Positions 1-8,301 of a stretch of 64,000 nt of DNA are shown in pieces. Under the pieces are notes generated by a model. The model saw only the letters and a program-made list of their open reading frames with translations, was not told the origin of the DNA and did no database searches. Source of the stretch: Streptomyces sp. NBC_00683 (GTDB lineage: Bacteria; Actinomycetota; Actinomycetes; Streptomycetales; Streptomycetaceae); assembly GCF_036226745.1 (NCBI RefSeq), contig NZ_CP109013.1:496001-560000 (forward strand), in the 5' to 3' direction. Within the stretch, counting starts at the first letter, position 1. Each line of letters opens with the position of its first letter. A program made the position numbers and the translations under genes.

Positions 1-145
1 GCAGCTCGATGTCGAGCAGGTCGATCTTGATGTCGCCGGCGATGACGATGCCCTTGTCGAGAACGCGTTCGAGGATGTCGGCGAGGTTGGTCGTCTGAGG
101 TCCGGGAACCTGGTAACCGCCCTGCATGAGGTCCGCGTCAGTCAC
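1..145 (-). CDS. gvpJ: Gas vesicle protein GvpJ (partial, cut by window edge)
   Basis: Only the first ~48 codons are present; the gene runs off the left edge. The GTG start at 145 overlaps the gvpZ stop by 8 bp. The visible protein has a short polar leader, then TTNLADILERVLDKGIVIAG and the start of the second strand (DIKIDLLDIEL), the conserved helix-strand core of the GvpA/GvpJ shell family. GvpJ is an essential minor homologue of the major shell protein GvpA and is thought to act at nucleation or at the conical ends. Its place directly after gvpZ matches the known Streptomyces order, so gvpL, gvpS and gvpK would be expected to the left. Confidence 0.9.
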   Translation of the reverse strand, partial: MTDADLMQGGYQVPGPQTTNLADILERVLDKGIVIAGDIKIDLLDIEL

Positions 146-1229
146 GGCTGCGCCTCCGGTTTCGGTGCTTCTTCGGCGCGGGGGCCTCCTCCTCGGGCTC
201 CTCCTCTTCTTCTTCCTCTTCCTCTTCCTCTTCTTCCTCGGGCTCCTCTTCCTCCTCCTCGGGCTCCTCTTCCTCGTCCTCCCACTCACCGTCTTCCTCG
301 TCGTCGTACTCGTCCTCGGGCTCCTCGCCCTCTTCCTCGTCCTCCTCTTCGCCCTCTTCCTCGTCCTCGGCCTCCTCCTCGGGCTCTTCCTCCTCGGATT
401 CGGCTTCCTCCCGTTCCACGGCGTCTTCGTGGCTCTCCACGACTTCGCCGTCGCGGATCTCGCCGCGCCAGCCCTCGGGCTCTTCCTCGGTGAGCGTGAC
501 GTACCGCTGGAAGTGCTTGAAGTCCAGCCTCATACGGCGCCCCTGGGCGCGCCACAGGTTGCCTGTCTTCTCGAAGAACCCCGAGGGGTAGTACTCCACG
601 ACCAGGACGATCCGCGTCAGCTTCGGAGCGATTTCGTGGAAGCTGACAGCGCCTCGGGTAGTGCCTTTCGCGCCCTCGGAGGTCCAGACGATCCGCTCGT
701 CGGGCACCTGCTCCTGGACGGTCGCCTTGAAGCTGCGGGACGACGGACCGACCTTGACCTTCCAGTCGCTGGTCACCTCGTCACTCGTCGAGACGTCGCG
801 CACGCCCTTGGCGAAGCTGCTGAACTTGTCGTACTGCGTCCAGTAGTCATATGCGTCCCGCAGGGACACACCCACATCGAGGACCTCGATGATGCTCGTG
901 ATCTTGCTGCCGCTGGATTTGCGCTTGCTCTTTCCTCCGCCGAAGGCTTGCTTCGCCTTGTCCACGACGTTGTCCTTGACGCCCTTGGCCTTCTCCGAAA
1001 CGAACGCCTTCACCGGCGATTCGCCCTTCAGGACACGGGAGCCGATCGCGGGAAGCGATCCCCCGTTCTCCGCGATGTCCGTGAGCTGCCCTGTGAGGCC
1101 GGTCAGTTTTCCGCCGGCCTTCTCCGTAAGTTTCTCCACCTGCGCGCTGAGAAAGTTCGACGCTTCTCCGCGGAGTCGGTCCATGCCCGACTCCTCGGCC
1201 TCCGGTTCGTCTCTGTCCGTCCTGGCCAT
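138..1229 (-). CDS. gvpZ: Gas vesicle cluster protein GvpZ, START/SRPBCC domain with long acidic tail
   Basis: The 363 aa protein has a helical N-terminus (~1-100) that is weakly basic, an SRPBCC (START-like) fold at ~109-245 (SIIEVLDVGVSLRDAYDYW, later VWTSEG), then an almost uninterrupted Glu/Asp tail at ~250-345 ending in a short Arg/Lys patch. SRPBCC domains bind hydrophobic ligands; nothing here shows a ligand. It lies between gvpY (6 bp gap) and gvpJ (8 bp overlap) and is cotranscribed with them. The name follows the Streptomyces cluster; its function in vesicle assembly is not established. The acidic tail is encoded by a GAG/GAA-rich, strand-asymmetric tract at about 180-400. Confidence 0.88.
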   Translation of the reverse strand: MARTDRDEPEAEESGMDRLRGEASNFLSAQVEKLTEKAGGKLTGLTGQLTDIAENGGSLPAIGSRVLKGESPVKAFVSEKAKGVKDNVVDKAKQAFGGGKSKRKSSGSKITSIIEVLDVGVSLRDAYDYWTQYDKFSSFAKGVRDVSTSDEVTSDWKVKVGPSSRSFKATVQEQVPDERIVWTSEGAKGTTRGAVSFHEIAPKLTRIVLVVEYYPSGFFEKTGNLWRAQGRRMRLDFKHFQRYVTLTEEEPEGWRGEIRDGEVVESHEDAVEREEAESEEEEPEEEAEDEEEGEEEDEEEGEEPEDEYDDEEDGEWEDEEEEPEEEEEEPEEEEEEEEEEEEEEPEEEAPAPKKHRNRRRSRD

Positions 1230-1235
1230 GACTGG

Positions 1236-2285
1236 CTACCTCCGCCGTTCGGTGCGCTTGGACGCGGCTCGCTTTGATGACGCGGCTTTCTTGGCCGGGG
1301 CCTTCTTGGCCGTGGACTTCTTGGCGGGAGCCGACTTCTTGGCCGTGGACTTCTTGGCAGGTGCCGACTTCTTGGCCGTGGACTTCTTCGCGGGAGCCGA
1401 CTTCTTCGCAGCCTTCGTCCCCGCAGCGGACTTCTTCGCCGGGGACGTCTTCTTCGCGGCTGTCTTCTTCGCCGGAGCCGCCTTCTTGGCAGCGGACTTC
1501 TTCGCCGGGGCGGCCTTCTTCGCAGCGCTCTTCTTCGCCGGGGACGTCTTCTTCGCAGCGGCCTTCTTCGCCGGAGCGGCCTTCTTCGCAGGCGCCCGCT
1601 TGGCTGGGGCCTTCTTTTCCGGAGCCTTCTTCGCCGGAGCCTTCTTCGCCGCCGGCTTCTTGGCGGGAGCCTGCTTCGACGGCCGCCGGGAGCCGCGGGA
1701 CCTGCTCGGCTCCGGCTCCTCTTCGTCCTCTTCTCCGGCGTCCTCGTCCTCGAACTCCTCCTCCTCCCCAGGTTCTTCGTCTTCGTACTCGTCCTCGAAC
1801 TCGTCCGGCTCCTCCTCGAACTCCTCCTCTTCTTCCTCGAACTCGTCCTCCTCCCCGGGTTCTTCGTCTTCGTACTCGTCCTCGTACTCCCCCTCGGGTT
1901 CTTCCTCTTCGTCCTCGTACTCCGCCTCAGGCTCTTCCTCTTCGTACTCCTCCTCTTCCCCTTCCTCGCCGCGTTCCGTGAGCCGGGCCGTACGGTCGCT
2001 GAGCGCATCAGCGAGCGTGTTCATGCCTCGGTCCGCTGCGGCCGTCAGGGCCTTTCGGCCCGACTCGAGGACCTCGCCCTTCAACTGCTCCTGCAGCTCG
2101 ACGAATTGGGGCACCTCCCCCAGCCTGCGCATCCCTTCGGCGGCGAGCTGGCGTGGCTCCAGACCGAACCGCCTGCCCGCAAGATAGGTCGCGATGGTGA
2201 TCGCCAGACGGCCCTTCTTCGTACGGCCGAGCACATATCCGCCGACCACCGCGGCCGCCAGAGTCACCTTGGTCTGGTCTTCCAT
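1236..2285 (-). CDS. gvpY: Gas vesicle cluster protein GvpY, acidic block followed by histone-H1-like Lys/Ala tail
   Basis: The 349 aa protein has three parts. Residues 1-105 are a compact region with a glycine/alanine segment (AAAVVGGYVLG) and amphipathic helices. Residues ~106-193 are nearly all Glu/Asp with scattered Tyr/Phe. Residues ~195-349 are a tandem Lys-Ala-Pro array (units like APAKK) resembling histone H1 or actinobacterial HU tails. The ATG at 2285 is 7 bp after the gvpG stop. It occupies the gvpY position of Streptomyces gas-vesicle clusters, whose product is uncharacterised. The charge-segregated design suggests condensation with polyanions or with the acidic tails of GvpZ; that is inference. 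Confidence 0.87.
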   Translation of the reverse strand: MEDQTKVTLAAAVVGGYVLGRTKKGRLAITIATYLAGRRFGLEPRQLAAEGMRRLGEVPQFVELQEQLKGEVLESGRKALTAAADRGMNTLADALSDRTARLTERGEEGEEEEYEEEEPEAEYEDEEEEPEGEYEDEYEDEEPGEEDEFEEEEEEFEEEPDEFEDEYEDEEPGEEEEFEDEDAGEEDEEEPEPSRSRGSRRPSKQAPAKKPAAKKAPAKKAPEKKAPAKRAPAKKAAPAKKAAAKKTSPAKKSAAKKAAPAKKSAAKKAAPAKKTAAKKTSPAKKSAAGTKAAKKSAPAKKSTAKKSAPAKKSTAKKSAPAKKSTAKKAPAKKAASSKRAASKRTERRR

Positions 2286-2292
2286 GAGTCAG

Positions 2293-2547
2293 TCACCTTC
2301 GATCGTTCTGCACGGAGCGGACCCGAGCGACGTGCAGCCGTTCGAGCAGCTCTTCCTCTTCCCGTTCGAACTCCTCCAGGCTGACGTTGCCGTCCTCGAG
2401 CTCCTGGTTCAGCGCGGCCAGTTGGGCACGGAGCACACCGGGGTCGTGCATTTCGCGGTCAGCTTGTTCGTTCACCTTCTCCGCCACCCAGATCACGCCG
2501 CGGACCGGTGCGAGAGGAAGCAGGAGGATCCCGCTGATCAGCCCCAT
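2293..2547 (-). CDS. gvpG: Gas vesicle protein GvpG
   Basis: The 84 aa protein fits the small GvpG family: a hydrophobic N-terminus (MGLISGILLLPLAPVRGVIW) followed by a charged coiled-coil helix ending LEEFEREEEELLERL. GvpG is a conserved accessory protein needed for vesicle formation and is thought to work with GvpF/GvpL during nucleation. It begins 2 bp after the gvpF stop and ends 7 bp before gvpY, so translation is probably coupled. Length and position match the Streptomyces clusters. Confidence 0.92.
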   Translation of the reverse strand: MGLISGILLLPLAPVRGVIWVAEKVNEQADREMHDPGVLRAQLAALNQELEDGNVSLEEFEREEEELLERLHVARVRSVQNDRR

Positions 2548-2548
2548 C

Positions 2549-3310
2549 TCAGGTCCCCGCCACCGATGCCCGGGCGGGCCGGGAAGTGACGAAGCTGTAG
2601 CAGGGCAGTGGTCCGGCGATCCGGAGTTCTACGAGCGCGCGGTGGGTGTTCGCGAACGTCTGCGCCTCTGCCCGGAAGCGGTCGCTGTCGCTCCGGTCGA
2701 CGAGGAACGACACGTTCAGCGCGCATCCGTGGACCTCCGGCCCGGCTGCCACCGCCCGGGCCATGGGCGTCAGCGTGCGCACGATCTTCTTGCCGGCCTC
2801 CGCGGCCCTGCGCGTGAGGGCGGTGGCAATGGCCTCCCCGAGCCGGACACTCGCCTCGTAGCCGGGGCGCCGGCGAACCTCTTCCCGGAGCCGCCGTACC
2901 TGGTTCTCCTCGGCCACGACCGCCGCGAGTGCGTCCTGGGCCGGAAGGGCCTTGAGGTTGATCTCGACACCGTCGGTGAGGTGCCGCAGGGAGGCGAGAT
3001 GGGCTTCCCGCGACGCGTCCAGTTCTCTGCGTACGGTGTCCTCGTCCGCCGCGATCATCCCGAAGCGCATGGGGAGCACGGGACCGATGTCCGCGAGTCC
3101 CATGAGCAGGTCCTGGTGGGCCATGAGGTCCCGCCGCCGCGCGCGGAGCTGCGGCGGCGCATCGCTCACCACAGCGGTGACCGGCCCTTCGCCGATCAGC
3201 CGCAGCGCGGCCGGCGGGCTCCCCACACCGGCGGCTTTCCGGGGGAGCGATCCGCCCGTCGGGACGATCGCGTAGACGTACACGCCGGTCGTTGTCGTTG
3301 TCACGCTCAT
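2549..3310 (-). CDS. gvpF: Gas vesicle protein GvpF (GvpF/GvpL family)
   Basis: The 253 aa protein has the GvpF/L family layout: an N-terminal alpha/beta domain starting GVYVYAIVP, a central helical coiled-coil part, and a C-terminal domain with [15 protein letters not shown]. The family supplies minor structural or chaperone proteins that interact with GvpA during nucleation. The ATG at 3310 overlaps the gvpA stop in an ATGA. The GvpL paralogue would lie beyond the left edge. Full family length, nothing missing. Confidence 0.93.
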   Translation of the reverse strand: MSVTTTTTGVYVYAIVPTGGSLPRKAAGVGSPPAALRLIGEGPVTAVVSDAPPQLRARRRDLMAHQDLLMGLADIGPVLPMRFGMIAADEDTVRRELDASREAHLASLRHLTDGVEINLKALPAQDALAAVVAEENQVRRLREEVRRRPGYEASVRLGEAIATALTRRAAEAGKKIVRTLTPMARAVAAGPEVHGCALNVSFLVDRSDSDRFRAEAQTFANTHRALVELRIAGPLPCYSFVTSRPARASVAGT

Positions 3311-3765
3311 GCCTCCGCGCGGCGTCGTCGGCTCGCACCTTCACGGGCGGGCGCCCGGCGCTTCCTGGGCCGCTCGTGCTGCTCTTCCTGGTCGTCCGAA
3401 TCGTCGTCGTCGTCACCGCCGCCCACCGCCTTGCGGACGCTGTCTCCGACGGACTCCGCGGCCTTGCGCACCTTGTGCTTGCCGACGGACTTGGCCGCGC
3501 CCATGCCGAACAGCTCCGGGACGGTCCTGCTGCCCGAGTCGCGCTCCAGGTCAAGGCGGTTGCAGGCCTCGGCGAATCGCAGGTACGTGTCCACGCTCGC
3601 GATCACGATGCGGGCGTCTATCTTGAGGATCTCGATGCCGACCAGCGAGACCCGGACGAACACATCGATGACCATCCCCCGGTCGAGGATGAGTTCCAGG
3701 ACGTCGTAGAGGGTTCCCGCACGCGGCGGGCACGGCGCTACTTCGTCGGCGTACATGGTGGTCAT
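3307..3765 (-). CDS. gvpA: Major gas vesicle shell protein GvpA
   Basis: The core at ~14-75 ([20 protein letters not shown], then [20 protein letters not shown]) is the coil-helix-strand-strand-helix fold of the gas-vesicle wall protein. Residues ~100-152 are a charged tail, Asp/Glu-rich then Arg/Lys-rich, longer than in cyanobacterial GvpA but usual for Streptomyces. I chose the ATG at 3765 because AAGGA sits 7 bases upstream; an upstream frame to 3795 has no ribosome site. It lies between gvpO and gvpF. Confidence 0.92.
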   Translation of the reverse strand: MTTMYADEVAPCPPRAGTLYDVLELILDRGMVIDVFVRVSLVGIEILKIDARIVIASVDTYLRFAEACNRLDLERDSGSRTVPELFGMGAAKSVGKHKVRKAAESVGDSVRKAVGGGDDDDDSDDQEEQHERPRKRRAPAREGASRRRRAEA

Positions 3766-3798
3766 GGAGTTTCCTTCCGGCTGATGGGGCAACACGGG

Positions 3799-4119
3799 TC
3801 ACTCGTCGGCGGCGCCCCGTCGGTACCGGCGGACCCTGCTGTACTCCAAGAGCTCGCCGTCCTCGTCCAACTGCACCTCGTAGGAGGCGAGCAGACTCGT
3901 CGTGTCGGGGATGCGCTGGACTTCCAGCACATCCACCACGACGCACCATCCGTCCTCGCTCCGCCGCACGGCGGACACCCCCTCCGTGGGATGGCCGATG
4001 AGCCTTTCCAGGCTCTGACAGGCAACACGGGCGGCATGCTCGGGGCCTCGCCGGGACGACGGGCGTGAGGCTGCCGCCTTCTTTGCGTGCCCGGCACGTG
4101 TGCGCTGTTTCTCTGCCAT
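3799..4119 (-). CDS. gvpO: Gas vesicle protein GvpO, first gene of the gvp operon
   Basis: The product has a basic N-terminus and a conserved C-terminal domain with GWCVVVDVLEVQRIPDTTSL and a LLEYSRVRRY ending, as in the GvpO family. GvpO is required for vesicle formation in haloarchaea and conserved in actinobacteria; its mechanism is unclear. I start at ATG 4119 (106 aa); GTG at 4134 is an alternative five codons upstream. It is the promoter-proximal gene of the minus-strand operon and is divergent from the gene at 4245. I could not identify a convincing promoter in the 125 bp between them. Confidence 0.88.
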   Translation of the reverse strand: MAEKQRTRAGHAKKAAASRPSSRRGPEHAARVACQSLERLIGHPTEGVSAVRRSEDGWCVVVDVLEVQRIPDTTSLLASYEVQLDEDGELLEYSRVRRYRRGAADE

Positions 4120-4244
4120 GGGATCCAGTCTCACGACAGCAGGGCTCCGCGCATCTTGGGCGGCAGGCCGACGAGGGCGCAGTCCTCACCCCTTCGGCCC
4201 GCCGGCACGACGAAGTCGGCGGAAGGAGGTGCACAGTCGTAGTC

Positions 4245-4688
4245 ATGCGTGAACCACACGAGGAGAGCGGGCCCGAGGACGGGCACGTGCGCCCGCCGAC
4301 CGTCGGGGACACCACCGTGGAGGCCCTCGGGGCCCTGACCGAAGCGCTGGAGACGGTGGAGCGGGCACGGGGCCGCCTGTACGACTTCCATCAGCTGACA
4401 GGTGGCGCGGACCTCGCCCTGGACCGGGCTGTGGAGCTGCTCCGGACGGCCGGTCACGCCGCCCATGCCGACCTGGTGGAGCGCGAGATCCTGGGGCGCA
4501 ACGTCATCCCTGGCTGCTGGACCTACCAGGTCGTCGAGGCGTACAACACGACCTACTACCGGCCGTTCGTGGAGGTGGAGGCCCGGCTGCGGCAGGATCT
4601 CGTGGCCGGGCGGCAGCATCTGTACGAGGCGGAGATGAAGGAAGCCCGGCGTACCCACGGGCACCCCGACCACACCGCCGGGCTCTGA
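4245..4688 (+). CDS. Conserved hypothetical protein, 147 aa
   Basis: I do not recognise a named family. The protein is helical, with ETVERARGRLYDFHQLTGGA, then LVEREILGRNVIPGCWTYQV and a Tyr-rich stretch YNTTYYRPFVEVE before a helix ending in His-rich residues. The single Cys sits in PGCWTYQ. A strong AAGGAGG lies about 14 bases before the chosen ATG, slightly far but with no better in-frame start. Its stop is 2 bp before the PHP protein gene, so the two are cotranscribed and may share a role. Confidence 0.75.
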   Translation: MREPHEESGPEDGHVRPPTVGDTTVEALGALTEALETVERARGRLYDFHQLTGGADLALDRAVELLRTAGHAAHADLVEREILGRNVIPGCWTYQVVEAYNTTYYRPFVEVEARLRQDLVAGRQHLYEAEMKEARRTHGHPDHTAGL

Positions 4689-4690
4689 CC

Positions 4691-5710
4691 GTGGAGGCGT
4701 CCACGGCCCTTCGCCGGATCGCGTTCCTGCTGGAGCGGTCCCAGGCTGCCACGTACCGGGTGAAGGCCTTCCGCACGGCTGCCGATGCGGTCACGGCGAT
4801 GGGCGAGGGCGAGCTCGCGAACCGGGTGGCGCGGGGCTCCCTGGAGTCGGTGCGCGGAATCGGCCCCCGGACGGCGGAAGTGATCCGGGAGTCGATGACG
4901 GGTGCGACACCCCGGTACCTGGAACGGCTCGAAAAGGAAGCCTCGGAGCCGCTCGCCCAGGGGGGTGAGTCGTTGCTCGCGGCCCTGCGTGGCGACTGCC
5001 ATACGCACTCCGACTGGTCCGACGGTGGGAGTCCGATCGCGGAGATGGGCAGGACCGCGGCGGAGCTCGGCCACGAGTGGACCGTGCTCACCGACCACTC
5101 CCCCAGGCTGACCGTGGCCAACGGGTTGTCTCCGGAGCGTCTTCGCCGTCAGCTGGACGTGGTCGCGGAGCTGAACGAGCAGTGGGCACCCTTCCGTCTG
5201 CTCACGGGCATCGAGTGCGACATCCTGCAGGACGGCTCCCTCGACCAGGAACCCGAGCTCCTGGAACGTCTGGACGTGGTCGTCGTCTCGGTCCATTCGA
5301 AGCTGCGCATGGGAGCGGCGGAGATGACGAAGCGGCTGCTCGCGGCGGTACGCGATCCGCACGCGGATGTACTCGGTCACTGCACGGGGCGTCTCGTGGG
5401 CGGGCGGACGCGCCCGCAGTCGGAGTTCGATGCCGACGAGGTCTTCGCGGCGTGCGCGGAAGCGGGGACGGCGGTCGAGATCAACTGCCGGCCCGAACGA
5501 CTCGATCCCCCACGCAGCCTGCTCAGGCGGGCGGTCGCCTCCGGAGCCCTCTTCTCCATCGATACGGACGCCCATGCGCCGGGCCAGCTGGACTGGCAGA
5601 TCTACGGCTGTGCGCGGGCGGAGGAGTGCGGGGTCCCGGCCGACCGTGTCATCACCTCATGGACGGCGGACCGGCTGTTGGAGTGGACACGGGGGGAGGG
5701 ACCCGGCTGA
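4691..5710 (+). CDS. PHP-domain phosphoesterase with N-terminal helix-hairpin-helix region (PolX-like, no polymerase domain)
   Basis: Residues ~1-75 resemble the helical 8-kDa/HhH region of family X DNA polymerases (RVKAFRTAADAV, then VRGIGPRTAEVI, a hairpin DNA-contact motif). Residues ~98-330 are a PHP domain with its metal ligands: CHTHSDWSDG, LTDHSP, GIECDIL, VVSVHSKL, LGHCTG and SIDTDAHAP. PolX enzymes carry a nucleotidyltransferase palm between these parts; here it is absent (339 aa in all). Activity is probably 3'-end phosphoester or nucleotide phosphate hydrolysis, possibly in DNA repair; histidinol phosphatase is a less likely option given the HhH region. GTG start, 2 bp after the upstream gene. 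Confidence 0.85.
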   Translation: MEASTALRRIAFLLERSQAATYRVKAFRTAADAVTAMGEGELANRVARGSLESVRGIGPRTAEVIRESMTGATPRYLERLEKEASEPLAQGGESLLAALRGDCHTHSDWSDGGSPIAEMGRTAAELGHEWTVLTDHSPRLTVANGLSPERLRRQLDVVAELNEQWAPFRLLTGIECDILQDGSLDQEPELLERLDVVVVSVHSKLRMGAAEMTKRLLAAVRDPHADVLGHCTGRLVGGRTRPQSEFDADEVFAACAEAGTAVEINCRPERLDPPRSLLRRAVASGALFSIDTDAHAPGQLDWQIYGCARAEECGVPADRVITSWTADRLLEWTRGEGPG

Positions 5711-5718
5711 CGGTCCCG

Positions 5719-7083
5719 TCATTCCGCGGTGGCGGTGGCGGGGCCGGCGGCAGGTGCGGCGATACGGACCGCGATCAGGGCCACGTCATCCGTACCGGCC
5801 GTCGCGAGTCCGTTGAGCAGCTCGTCGCAGAAGGTCTCCAGGGGCTCGCGCGCCAGTGCCGCGGCGTGCTGGCGCAGTCGGGCAAGGCCCCGGTCCAGCA
5901 TTTCGTCGCGGCGCTCGACGAGCCCGTCGGTGTAGAGCAGGACGGTCGAGTTCGGGGGGAGCACTTCTGTGTCGTCCGGGCGGTGCTCGTCCGGGTCGAC
6001 GCCCAGCATCATGCTCCTCCCGCCGTCGAGGAATCGGGTCTCGCCCTCCCAGGTCACCAGGAGCGGCTCGGGGTGGCCGGCCACCGCGTAGTGCAGCTGC
6101 CAGGGCTCGTCGGGGGACTGTTTCTCGACTAGGGCGTAGATGCACGTCAGCGTCTGTTGGGGGTAGAGGATGTGGGTGGCCGCGTCCAGCCGCGCCAGGA
6201 TCTTGCCGGGCGGCTCCTTGCGGTCGCAGGCGATGCCCCGCAGCATGTTGCGCATCTGGCTCATGGTCACCGCGGAGCGCAGGTCGTGGCCCGCCACATC
6301 TCCGATGATCAGCGTGGTGGCGCCTTCGGGCAGCAGGAACGCGTCGTACCAGTCACCACCGACCTGAGCCGTCGCGACAGCCGACTGGTACCGGGCGGCG
6401 AGCTCCACGGCCCCATCGGCCGGCAGGTCGGGCAGGAGCGAGCGTTGGAGGCGTTCGGCGGTGTGCTGGGCCTCGAAGTGCAGGCGTGAGTTGTCGACGG
6501 CCAGAGCGACCCGATGGGCGAGGTCCTCGACGAGGGAGAGCACGTCCTCGTCGAGCCGGGCCTCCGTCGTGGTCCGTACGAGCGTGATGACGCCCAGCAC
6601 CTGACGGCGCGCCCGCAGCGGAGCGATCACTGCGGTGTCGGCCGTCATGTGGTCGAAGAGTTCGAGTTCGCGCGCGTGCAGCGGGTCGGCGGCACTGTGC
6701 GGCGGGAGGAACTCCGTCAGGAGTATCGGGCCGGCGCCCTGCAGGGCTCGTGCCGCAGCCGCGGCGGAGCCCTCGGTCGGCGGGAGGAGTCCCTCGTACA
6801 GACCTGGCGAGAGACGGTCCGCGTCGCGGTGCTCGACGACGATCCTGCGCAATCGGCCCCGCCGGTCCACCAGGTCGACGGCGCACCAGTCGGCGAGCCC
6901 GGGTACGAGTGTGTGGCACAGCCGGCGCAGGCCGGTCTCCTCGTCCAGGGTGCTGGCCAGTGCCTCCGCAGCGTTGATCAGCAGCGTCAGCCGGTCCAGC
7001 GCGTCCTGGACCTTGCGGTCCACTTCGTACGCGGCGTCACCGTCCGGCGGATCGCCGCCGTGGAGGTCCCGGTCAGCGCACAT
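5719..7083 (-). CDS. GAF-domain PP2C-type (SpoIIE/RsbU) serine phosphatase
   Basis: The 454 aa protein has a GAF sensor at ~30-185 and a PP2C/SpoIIE catalytic domain at ~215-445. The first metal-binding motif is VGGDWYDAF near residue 243, followed by GDVAGHD, TYTDGL-like LLYTDGLVERRD and GTDDVALIAVR. Such proteins dephosphorylate anti-anti-sigma factors in partner-switching networks, which are numerous in Streptomyces; the partner is not in the window. ATG 7083 is preceded by AAGGAG at 5 bases. It converges on the PHP gene with 8 bp between stops. Confidence 0.92.
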   Translation of the reverse strand: MCADRDLHGGDPPDGDAAYEVDRKVQDALDRLTLLINAAEALASTLDEETGLRRLCHTLVPGLADWCAVDLVDRRGRLRRIVVEHRDADRLSPGLYEGLLPPTEGSAAAAARALQGAGPILLTEFLPPHSAADPLHARELELFDHMTADTAVIAPLRARRQVLGVITLVRTTTEARLDEDVLSLVEDLAHRVALAVDNSRLHFEAQHTAERLQRSLLPDLPADGAVELAARYQSAVATAQVGGDWYDAFLLPEGATTLIIGDVAGHDLRSAVTMSQMRNMLRGIACDRKEPPGKILARLDAATHILYPQQTLTCIYALVEKQSPDEPWQLHYAVAGHPEPLLVTWEGETRFLDGGRSMMLGVDPDEHRPDDTEVLPPNSTVLLYTDGLVERRDEMLDRGLARLRQHAAALAREPLETFCDELLNGLATAGTDDVALIAVRIAAPAAGPATATAE

Positions 7084-7095
7084 ACGTGCTCCTTC

Positions 7096-7116
7096 GAGCG
7101 GGACGGGTTCCCGCTC
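7096..7116 (-). promoter_or_regulatory. Inverted repeat in the 5' leader of the PP2C gene
   Basis: GAGCGGGA and TCCCGCTC form a perfect 8-bp stem with a 5-nt loop. In the transcript it lies immediately upstream of the AAGGAG ribosome site of the phosphatase gene. It could limit ribosome access or bind a protein; no function is proven. Confidence 0.35.
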
Positions 7117-7240
7117 CTTCCCCGATTGTCTGCCTGACCGGCGGGCCCGGCATGCGCCGGAAGGCTGCGGCGGGACCTCCGGCGTACAGTCGATCATGAT
7201 GCGTGTGTGGTTTCCGTGGATGACGGGGCAGGAGGTGCCC

Positions 7241-8203
7241 ATGTCCGATCAACGCACTGGACCTTCTCTTCCGCGAACGCGTGGCCCGGTGTCGGCGGGC
7301 GTGATCGGCTTTCTGCGCGGTGACGCGCCTCTGCCGGATCCCGGCTCCGCCGGGGACACCGATCCGTACGGCGAGGACCTGCATCTGGCTCTGTACGTCT
7401 GCTACGAGCTGCACTACCGGGGCTTCGCCGGTGTGCGACCCGAGCTGGAGTGGCATCCGGGTCTGCTCACCGTACGCGCCGAGCTGGAGGACCGTTTCCT
7501 CGCGGCGCTGCGCCGTGACGCCGCAGGAACGGCCGATCTCGACGATGTACTGGCCGGGCTGCTGGTGGAACCGGTCCGCGGGACCGGGATCTCCTGGTTT
7601 CTGCAGGACCAAGGCGAGCTGCGGCACATGCGGGCCTACGCGGTGCAGCGCTCCCTCTACCACCTCAAGGAGGCCGACCCGCACGCCTGGGTGCTGCCAC
7701 GGCTGAGCGGACGGGCCAAGGCAGGCATGGCCGCGATCGAGTACGACGAGTTCGGAGGCGGACGTGCCGACCGCGTCCACGCACAGCTCTTCGCCGACCT
7801 GATGGACGATCTGGGTCTCGACAGCACGTACGGCCGGTATCTGGACGACGGTTGCGCGGAGATGCTGGCCCTGGTGAACCTGATGTCGCTCTTCGGCCTG
7901 CACCGGCGGCTGCGCGGGGCACTGGTGGGGCATTTCGCCGCTGTCGAGATCACCTCCTCACCCGCTTCCCGCCGTCTGGCCCACGCCATGAAAAGAACGG
8001 GTGCGGGGGCGGCCGCGGAGTTCTTCTACACGGAACACGTCGAAGCCGATGCGGTCCACGAGCAAGTGGTGCGCCGTGACGTCATCGGCGGGCTGCTCGA
8101 CGACGAACCGGAGCTGGCATCCGACATCGCCTTCGGTGTCACCGCGACCTCCTGTCTGGAGGACAGGCTCGGGGACCGGCTGCTGGCGGACTGGCGAGCC
8201 TGA
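7241..8203 (+). CDS. Iron-containing redox enzyme family protein (heme-oxygenase-like fold)
   Basis: The 320 aa all-helical protein matches the heme-oxygenase-like iron-dependent oxidase superfamily: DLHLALYVCYELHYRGFAGV near 45-65, helix KEADPHAWVLPRL near 148-160, AAIEYDEFGGG near 166, and EFFYTEHVEADAVHE near 265-280, whose Glu/His residues are typical metal ligands. Members include di-iron N-oxygenases and desaturases; the substrate cannot be read from sequence. ATG 7241 follows GGAGG with ideal spacing. It is divergent from the PP2C gene and followed by a methyltransferase and a CDGSH protein, likely partners. Confidence 0.85.
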   Translation: MSDQRTGPSLPRTRGPVSAGVIGFLRGDAPLPDPGSAGDTDPYGEDLHLALYVCYELHYRGFAGVRPELEWHPGLLTVRAELEDRFLAALRRDAAGTADLDDVLAGLLVEPVRGTGISWFLQDQGELRHMRAYAVQRSLYHLKEADPHAWVLPRLSGRAKAGMAAIEYDEFGGGRADRVHAQLFADLMDDLGLDSTYGRYLDDGCAEMLALVNLMSLFGLHRRLRGALVGHFAAVEITSSPASRRLAHAMKRTGAGAAAEFFYTEHVEADAVHEQVVRRDVIGGLLDDEPELASDIAFGVTATSCLEDRLGDRLLADWRA

Positions 8204-8301
8204 TCCAGCCGCTCCCTTCACACGGATCCGCGGAGCCATGGATTCGTTCCATCGAGTCGGACCCACTACCCCAGTCGTTTCACGGAGCCAAGGAGTCCGG
8301 A

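Noticed and set aside
126-1277. Long plus-strand open frame rich in Leu/Phe opposite gvpZ
   Set aside because: It is the complement of the Glu-rich repeat tract; no ribosome site, and gvpZ fits family position and neighbours.
889-2187. Plus-strand frame of Ser and Phe-Ala repeats opposite gvpY
   Set aside because: Low-complexity mirror of the Lys-Ala and Glu repeats of gvpY.
4065-4244. N-terminal extension of the hypothetical gene at 4245 into gvpO
   Set aside because: It would overlap the divergent gvpO coding region; AAGGAGG near 4223 supports the ATG at 4245.
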